DNA of 64,000 bases from Terfezia claveryi. Lineage: Eukaryota; Ascomycota; Pezizomycetes; Pezizales; Pezizaceae. The notes beneath the pieces were generated by a model. That model was not told the DNA's origin. It did not search any database and worked only from the letters and a program-made list of their open reading frames with translations. The stretch lies in the NCBI GenBank assembly GCA_015179025.1, contig WHUX01000033.1:124001-188000 (forward strand), in the 5' to 3' direction. A program made the position numbers and the translations under genes. Of this stretch, positions 57,869 to 64,000 are shown one piece after another. Positions within the stretch are counted from its first letter, which is position 1. Each line of letters begins with the position of its first letter.

Positions 57869-60150
57869 TAATATATATGTTCGGAGCTAGCCACAAGAAA
57901 TTTAACTTCGCAGAATGACAGGGCCAGCCAGCTGCAAGCCCACACGATTTCTAGCTGGCCCAAACCCTGCGGGAGAATTCAGAGCGACCAGTCCCCCGGC
58001 GAGTATGGAGGAAATGTAACTTATTGAATATGACCGCTCAAGTAAGTCACCTATTAAGAAATCTAATATACAGATCAGCAACAAGCTCCTGAAATTCTCC
58101 CAAAGTGGCATTAAGTATCTTGCTTGGATCCATCCCCAATGCTTCCCTGAGTTCAGAGTAATGCCGCTCGAACTCGTACTCAAGATTATAAGTTTTTTTT
58201 TTTTTTTTTTTTTGTTTATTTTGGAGCCTGTAGGTACCCAAATTAGCATCAAATACAGAAAAAAAAACTTATGAGTTAGCTGAAATTTGAAATTAGAGAA
58301 ATTCGTTTCAGTATATATTCCTTAGAATTGATCACCATGCTACAACAATATTCCAAAGCCTTCATTTTGAGCGAAATCAACTTGCTGACCATCCATCATG
58401 ACGTCTCAATCGCTTTCCCCAACACGGGAACTACATCCGCTTCCACCAAATTTTACGCATCCAGAGTTAAGTAGCTCAGTTGGACAAATATACAATACAA
58501 ACTGCTTTGTCATGATGAGAAGCTACATCACGAAGTAACCTTTACTCGAAGCCATCTGCCAATGTAAAGATAATTATCAAACCCGTCGCTATTTAAAATG
58601 TAGGCAGTTGAGCCAGATTGCACTACCGATGCCGTCCTACAAATATCAGATATATCCTCTCGTGAGTGGCCTGGCTGGCGGATAGCACGGGCCCTTGCGA
58701 GAGCTGTTAATTGTCTCGCAGCTCATAATTGCCTAACTAGTAATATCCAGATATATCGTGGATATCACTTTCCCTGCGGGGGGGCTTGCTGGGAATATAT
58801 AACTTTTTTCATAAAAAACCTGCGTATATTTAACTTCTTCCCTGCGTGGCGCTACACTTGCCAACACCCCTCCGGTCTGCCTCGAAAAATCAGAATACCA
58901 GGTAGAAAGGGTTAGAACTAGCGAGCTTATGAAAGGACGGTTTTTTTTTTTACCTGGTCTCTTGGAAGGGCTACTGTCTGGATAACGACACATGGGAACC
59001 ATACAAGAATCTGAAGGGCTGATTTTAATTTGGAAATTTTTCATCTGGATAACCGTCTTAAGCCTTGGGACTCTAATATTATTTTTGTGAGATTTTTTTA
59101 TTTTTCCTATTGTACTGTAGGTATTAGGTTTTGGGAATTTCTCGTATTTTTTTTGTTTCCTGTATTTCTCATGCCATGTTGTCCCAGGGGTGCAATGAGA
59201 CGTACGAGGCTGCGTTTCGGCTGTGATACATGAGGACGGGTCTTCAAACCCCATCCATTGTTATTAGTACGGAATACAAATAAGTCTACTCATATCATTG
59301 ATCAGGCTCTTGCAGACAAGAACTTTTGACGAAGGGTGTCATGGGGTAATATCCAGCCCTTCTATAGGGCCTTGAGCCAATTCAGAATGACTCTAGAATA
59401 CCCCTTTGGACTCTAGGTACACTGGGAGCGCTGTAGTACAATTGGATTTAACAATGACTCTTTCAGGTAACTGTATACCATATAATACGGACAAGAACCC
59501 TGAGCAGTAAAAGGTTCTTATGAATGATTCTAATTCCCATGATACGTCTATAGACCTAAGAAGGTCATACGGTTTAAGTTTCACAAGGATCCGATTGATA
59601 GATTCTATTGTTATGTCCAGATCAATATAACGTCCTATAAGAGGTCAAGGGTTACCCTGTCCTGTGTTACCCTCAACTGAAGAAAAACTCGGTAAAAATA
59701 ATTAAAAAAAAAAAGAAATGAAGACCTGAGGGCACAGTTTAGACCTCAGTGTGTCCGGTAACACTATAAGAGGGTGGTCCAGCAACCAATAGCTTGGAAA
59801 TAGAGCTGTCCGGAAAAGTTATTCAAAACAATACTTTCAAAGTTCTATCTAGGCCTATTCAGCGCGCTGAATCCATTTCTGAAGTCCTTTTTATGATCGG
59901 AGCAATACTCATTGGGAGAATAAGGTCTCAAAGTCGGGTATTATAGGTCCACGAGGAGGTTTACCTATCACGGGTCATAACTCCCATGCATAATTAGGGG
60001 ATTGAGATGAACTAAGATTCTATAATCTTCTTTGCATAAAGGACATTCCAATGATAATCTAATCAGACCTATGGTTCTCTGTTCATAGAGTTATGTGCAG
60101 TTGAAAAATTATTTTCAATGGACACTAGGATATAAACTATGAGTACTGTT
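57869..60150. other. Intergenic, no supported gene
   Basis: A run of about 22 T at 58,195-58,215 and shorter T runs near 58,941 and 59,145 suggest old retrotransposed inserts, but no element is recognised. The 173-codon minus ORF at 59,254-58,733 lacks any domain and is Lys/Ser-rich. The 63-codon ORF at 59,584-59,393 is likewise unidentified. Confidence 0.4.
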
Positions 60151-60155
60151 GAAAC

Positions 60156-60509
60156 TCAATTAGATGATTCTATGGTCGGCTGAAAGTAATTTCGGGTCGC
60201 ATGGGATGGATGCATGCGTTCTGCTTTATAAGGCTTGTTAAACAAGCGCCAGTTAGTCTTTTCTGCTGGGTTCATGCCAGCAATGGTTGAGCAGGAAGGT
60301 GGCGACGATTGCCACGTAGGATCGTTGGGATTTGCTAGCATCCTGATGTTCCCTATTGCGGATCTGGCCACTAAGAGTTTCAAGGAACTCTTGCTCGTGG
60401 TCATCCACTGAAAATGTGTGGTCCTGCGTTCGTGGATAAACTTCTTCAGCAAATTCGATAGTGCGATACCTCCAATATCAACACGTCCAGGCCTCCGATA
60501 TGTGCACAT
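60156..60509 (-). CDS. Unidentified ORF (117 codons), doubtful
   Basis: An open frame without recognised motifs, in a region of old transposon fragments on the same strand. It may be part of a decayed element. Confidence 0.2.
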   Translation of the reverse strand: MCTYRRPGRVDIGGIALSNLLKKFIHERRTTHFQWMTTSKSSLKLLVARSAIGNIRMLANPNDPTWQSSPPSCSTIAGMNPAEKTNWRLFNKPYKAERMHPSHATRNYFQPTIESSN

Positions 60510-60779
60510 ATCTTATGACCCAGCAACCTCAATTAAAATAGATAAGAGTATTTGCTCAGCCTCCAAGCATAATACCACGTGCTGGCTGCTCCTGTAAGCC
60601 AGCGCAATAAGACCGCGTGCCACAAGAAATATGGCAAGCTCGTACCCTCTTCCAATTCCTTATAGGCCTTGGGAACATATTCGATGGATTTCATTCTGCT
60701 TAGATAGTTTCCGGAATGTGGACTAGGTATTGTGCAATTAGAATAAAGTCGGTTATATACCGAACACATAAAATTGCCT

Positions 60780-60935
60780 TATGGCAGGATGCTTTGTGTC
60801 GGGTTGGAATACCAAGGGCGTCGGAAAAAGGGGGTGAGTTTTGTGCTATAGTGGATAGCGTTATTATAACAAAACTCGGCTAAATGGAAGTAACTCAACC
60901 CAGTCATCCTGATCCTATGACTATCAACTAAATTT
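60780..60935 (-). pseudogene. Gypsy integrase fragment
   Basis: The minus strand reads DWVELLPF in one frame and AEFCYNNAIHYSTKLTPFF in the next, the conserved end of the Gypsy integrase core (around the catalytic Glu). The frame change shows decay. No flanking LTR was found. Confidence 0.65.
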
Positions 60936-60999
60936 TTGGACTTGCTGCCTAGCAGACATAGAAGTTCAAGTCTCTTTGATTATTGGTCCTTGTGGGATG

Positions 61000-62220
61000 G
61001 GGTAACTCTCTATCAAGAGGATGTAACTAGAGTCAAATTGAAATCGCCATGACTAGGTTTGTCAAACCCAAATTCTATATTAGTTAAGTAAGCATGCCTT
61101 TGATTGGGTCTCGCCGGTAGGTATACTGCAGCAATTATACTTTCCCTCTTATGTCTATATCACAAATCAGTAATCTGCCCTCAGTATCACGAAATCTCAC
61201 CTTAGTGGTATGTGCGCCTCCCGGATTTCCCACCGGAAGAGCGATACCTGATCTCTCATGAGGGTAATGAATAATCACGTCAATATCTTGGTTCACTGAT
61301 TTTATTCAGAGACTCTAGTCTGCGGACATCTATCATTGCAAGGATATCAAATTCATCTCTGAGTACAAAATTAAATACAGCAACACCCTTGGCCTCCGAT
61401 AACCTATCTACATTATAACACCCAATTTTCACTTGACTGCCATACCTTTTCCTTTTTCTCATGTTAGTTCTATTTCTACCAATTTCAACGCAGGCTGGCT
61501 CACCTAATCCATCGTCTCGTCTCCCTCCAAATCCACTGTTCTCGTCCCTTCCTTCTTCCCCAACTTCCCTTCCCCTTGCGGGGTTCTTGGAAGCTAAATT
61601 CGATGGTTGGGTCGAAGGTATGGCTGACGCTGAAGCGAGCTCCGTCCAAGGGTATGGGGGGAAATGGCGGAATTGCGTCTGGTGCATCTTTGAGTAGGGA
61701 TGGGGGCTTTGTCCTGGCTCGCTTCGCCTTCCGTTCCTCCCTCAGTAGTTTTCTCTGTGCACAAGATGTTAGCGGGATCGATTATGGGTGTGGGAGTTAG
61801 AGATTCACTTGGGGAGCTTACCTTCAGTGAACGATTCTTCCTCCAAGCCTCCCTCTCATTCCTTTTAGTCTCTTGTAGTGTCTTCTCTTCGGAGCTCATT
61901 TTTGGGTCAAAGCGTACAGATTCGATGCAACCCCCTTTATGCTCCAAATGGCGACACATCTAGCATTTACCTCTATCTGCACTGCTAGGGACTACAACGG
62001 TAATATTCCAATCTAGGATCGGGATGGACTTCGGTATGGATCTAGGAGCCCTTTTGAGTCGGACCAAGGCCTCCCCCATCTGAACCCCACTGATCTCCCG
62101 AAAGTATATATTAAAGTCCCGCCCAAATACGGTCCAAACTGCCTCGAACACTTGTTTGTTCGTTGCTGGAAGAATTAAGTGCCTAAAGGCAAGCGGTATA
62201 AGGAACAAAGATTGAACCAT
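61000..62220 (-). pseudogene. Fragment of a second LINE (ORF1 end and endonuclease)
   Basis: Minus strand, in order: a segment like the gag-related domain of LINE ORF1 (VWTVFGRDFNIYFREISGV, EALVRLKRAPRS), a Cys/His knuckle-like C-x2-C...H...C spanning TAG at about 61,961, a linker, then VKIGCYNVDRLSEAK and LRDEFDILAMIDVR, the start of an APE-type endonuclease, and GDFN near 61,048. Together these indicate ORF1-ORF2 of a LINE different from the one at 12.7-22.7 kb. The reverse transcriptase part is absent. Confidence 0.6.
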
Positions 62221-63051
62221 AAACTCAAATGCTGAATGGCCAAGAAGGAAGGAGATGAGCGAGCGAAAACGCGACTAAACTCGAAATCATTCTCCCAAGT
62301 GTTTTGTGTTCAAAAGCCTCCTCTCCCAATGAGGTGTCGGTACAGGTAGACGCTTCAAACGAGTGGGAAAGTGCTGCAATGATTCTTTCCCCGGGTCTGA
62401 GCATACATATACTCTTGTTATGAACAACGAGGCCTATCCCGTGTGCTGTCGGTTTGGCTGTAGGTTCTCTGGTTCTTGAGTTCCGACCACGCTCTCATTC
62501 TGTCAAAGTGGTTATCAGTTATGGGCGAGCGAGCGGCGAGAGGCGGGGCGCTGCAACCCCACGCCGGGCAACGGCCTCGGTGATGGGAGTTGATAATCCC
62601 AGGGCCAGATGGCCGTTCAGCTCTCTGGACGTTGACAGGGCTGTTAAGATGCAAACCCACACAGAAGAGGAAGGGCCTGTCTTAGGTTTGTTGCTTGACG
62701 GCGTACAGTCTTTGTTCACGGTGACTCGGTATATGTGCTCGATATGTGACTTTATTGCTCTGTCTCTGTCGATGTCTTTCTCAATATCGATGTCTTTCTC
62801 AGGTCTCTACTGCTGAAGAGCGGGCCTTTTATAGCCACCTCCTCAGAGGCATGACTCAGCTATCTATGCGATCTGCAACTAAGCTAACTAAAGACAACAA
62901 AACACCCGATGGGCCGATGCCACGGAACCATTATCTATCTAGCTATCTATTATCGCGGCTACCACAATCCCCCGTAACAGGGTCTTGATAGCCCTGGGCC
63001 ACATGGGTTGACAATTTCAGGTCGGAGACGGATGCTGCTGTTTCAGAGGTC
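62221..63051. other. No supported gene
   Basis: Overlapping ORFs on both strands (62,418-62,816) have no recognisable features. A short imperfect duplication of TCGATGTCTTTCTC lies at about 62,768-62,800. Confidence 0.4.
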
Positions 63052-63069
63052 GTTGTGCCAACCAGACTA
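63052..63069 (-). repeat. SINE-head motif
   Basis: TAGTCTGGTTGGCACAAC on the minus strand, as in the A-box head of the neighbouring SINE but with an extra G. A full SINE cannot be delimited here. Confidence 0.4.
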
Positions 63070-63190
63070 ATACGATCGAGACTAACTAATACTGCTGATA
63101 TGCTAGGAGTTGGAAGGTTAGCCCGTCATGCCTGCCAGCGGCTGTTCTCACTTTGCCATGTTGTCACTCCAATGAGCTGCCACTTTTCTC

Positions 63191-63301
63191 TTTTTTTTTT
63201 CTTTTAAATACTCATTAATCCCTGGGAGTAGTCTCGAACCCGACCGCTCCTAGGGAGGCCCTGGGAGGAGGGTGTTGTGCAACCAGACTACATTAATCCT
63301 A
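63191..63301 (-). mobile_element. tRNA-like SINE, 111 bp, with 13-bp target duplication
   Basis: TGCCACTTTTCTC at 63,178-63,190 and 63,302-63,314 is an exact target duplication. Between them, on the minus strand, are TAGTCTGGTTG (63,290-63,280; fits an RNA polymerase III A box), a spacer, GGTTCGAGACTACTC (63,240-63,226; fits a B box, as in a tRNA T arm), and a tail GAGTATTTAAAAG plus an A run. A-box to B-box spacing of about 40 bp is tRNA-like. The tail resembles the 3' end of the resident LINE (AAGTATTTAAAA). Confidence 0.85.
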
Positions 63302-63314
63302 TGCCACTTTTCTC

Positions 63315-64000
63315 GATCCAGCCGTCAGCCGTCTTTGCACATCTCCGAACAGATAGCTTTGGTCGCCTCCATTTCGCTTGCACATCCAGGGCTCCGGTTC
63401 TCCCCTTCTAATCAAACAAGTCTTCAACGGTATCGTTCACTGCCTATGCATTCTGTTTTATCGCCCATATATTGCCATTGACAAGTGTTCCGAGCCCCCG
63501 GCGAGAACTTAATATTCGCGAGAGGCCTGCCTCCTTGGGGGCCCTGGCCTGCCGCGAGAACGGTTTGTTATCTCGCGGGGCCTGGGCCCATGGGAGCACA
63601 TAATTACCCAAGTAAAATTTGATATATAGTAGATACAATGTGGAATAAAGCATGAAATTGATCAAATCCCTTCTGCTGTATTTGGGGTTTGGAAATTATA
63701 TCGAGTATGTTCATTTACAATCTTACGGAAGGCAGGATCGCCAACCAAAGAAGACCTAAAGTATTATAGACTCTTGACCTGGGCTCTGCCTGGATAAATA
63801 ATGGATGGTTATAAATCGCAGATGCACCCCAGATCTGCTCAATCAAACTATTTTACTGAACCAATCCTCAGTATGTGCAGTGTTGTGACAGCATATATAT
63901 TCTGTGCCGCTCGCAGCATCGGCTGCCCGCAGGCAGCATACCCACTACGCCCCTCGGTATGATATTCCTTTCGTATGCAACCTTGGATCCAAGCAATATG
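63315..64000. other. No supported gene
   Basis: Short ORFs only (63,272-63,481 plus, 63,665-63,444 minus), overlapping the SINE or without recognisable features. A CTCGCGGG/GCGAGA imperfect inverted pair occurs near 63,510-63,585. Confidence 0.4.

Noticed and set aside
43477..57876. Target-site duplication of the KDZ element
   Set aside because: The 8 bp outside each end (GATCACTC and TAATATAT) do not match, nor do shifts of a few bases. Left unclaimed.
58733..59254. 173-codon minus-strand ORF as a gene
   Set aside because: No domain, low-complexity Lys/Ser composition, AT-rich surroundings and no supporting context.
1..64000. tRNA or rRNA genes
   Set aside because: No cloverleaf or rRNA segment was recognised by eye apart from the tRNA-like SINE. 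A covariance-model scan would be needed to exclude them.

Overview
The window looks like a repeat graveyard from a filamentous ascomycete (Pezizomycotina). The evidence is short GT-AG introns of about 45-150 bp with fungal-type branch sites, and the co-occurrence of a Tad1-like LINE, Copia and chromodomain-Gypsy LTR elements, Fot1/pogo, Tc1/mariner and a KDZ transposase. Most reading frames are broken by TAG, TGA or TAA codons that C-to-T changes would explain, as expected from RIP or 5-methylcytosine deamination. I cannot name the species. Only one long intact non-transposon ORF is present (788 codons, 5680-8046, minus strand).

Layout. 1-5.6 kb: non-coding DNA with repeat debris (an inverted repeat, a LINE 5'-end fragment, a 289-bp duplication, a Gypsy LTR fragment, an AT-rich island). 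5.7-8.0 kb: the intact ORF, with a possible PD-(D/E)XK-like core and a long acidic tail. 8.0-12.7 kb: SINE-head motifs, a decayed coiled-coil gene, a 5'-truncated LINE copy inside Copia debris. 12,734-22,674: a nearly full-length Tad1-like LINE on the minus strand, flanked by a 13-bp target duplication and interrupted by a 1,581-bp long-TIR element. 23,703-25,879: a decayed Fot1/pogo element. 26,565-42,884: a Copia element carrying three nested insertions: a 1,230-bp solo LTR in gag, a 2,735-bp Tc1/mariner in integrase, and a complete 6.26-kb chromodomain Gypsy in its 3' LTR. Target duplications, or the restored host reading frame, prove each boundary.

43,485-57,868 is the most unusual object: a 14.4-kb DNA transposon with 253-bp, nearly identical terminal inverted repeats. 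It holds a multi-exon KDZ (Kyakuja-Dileera-Zisupton) transposase gene plus five other gene-like units of unknown function (A-E) and a roughly 25-copy, 49-50-bp minisatellite in which each unit is an inverted repeat. A short truncated LINE copy sits inside it. 57.9-64 kb: sparse debris, including fragments of a Gypsy integrase and of a second LINE, and a tRNA-like SINE (63,191-63,301) with an exact 13-bp target duplication. The SINE's 3' tail resembles the 3' end of the resident LINE.

Functionally, the window records successive transposition. The LINE machinery probably also mobilised the SINE and the truncated copies. The KDZ transposase probably moves the whole 14-kb cassette. No host metabolic gene can be supported.
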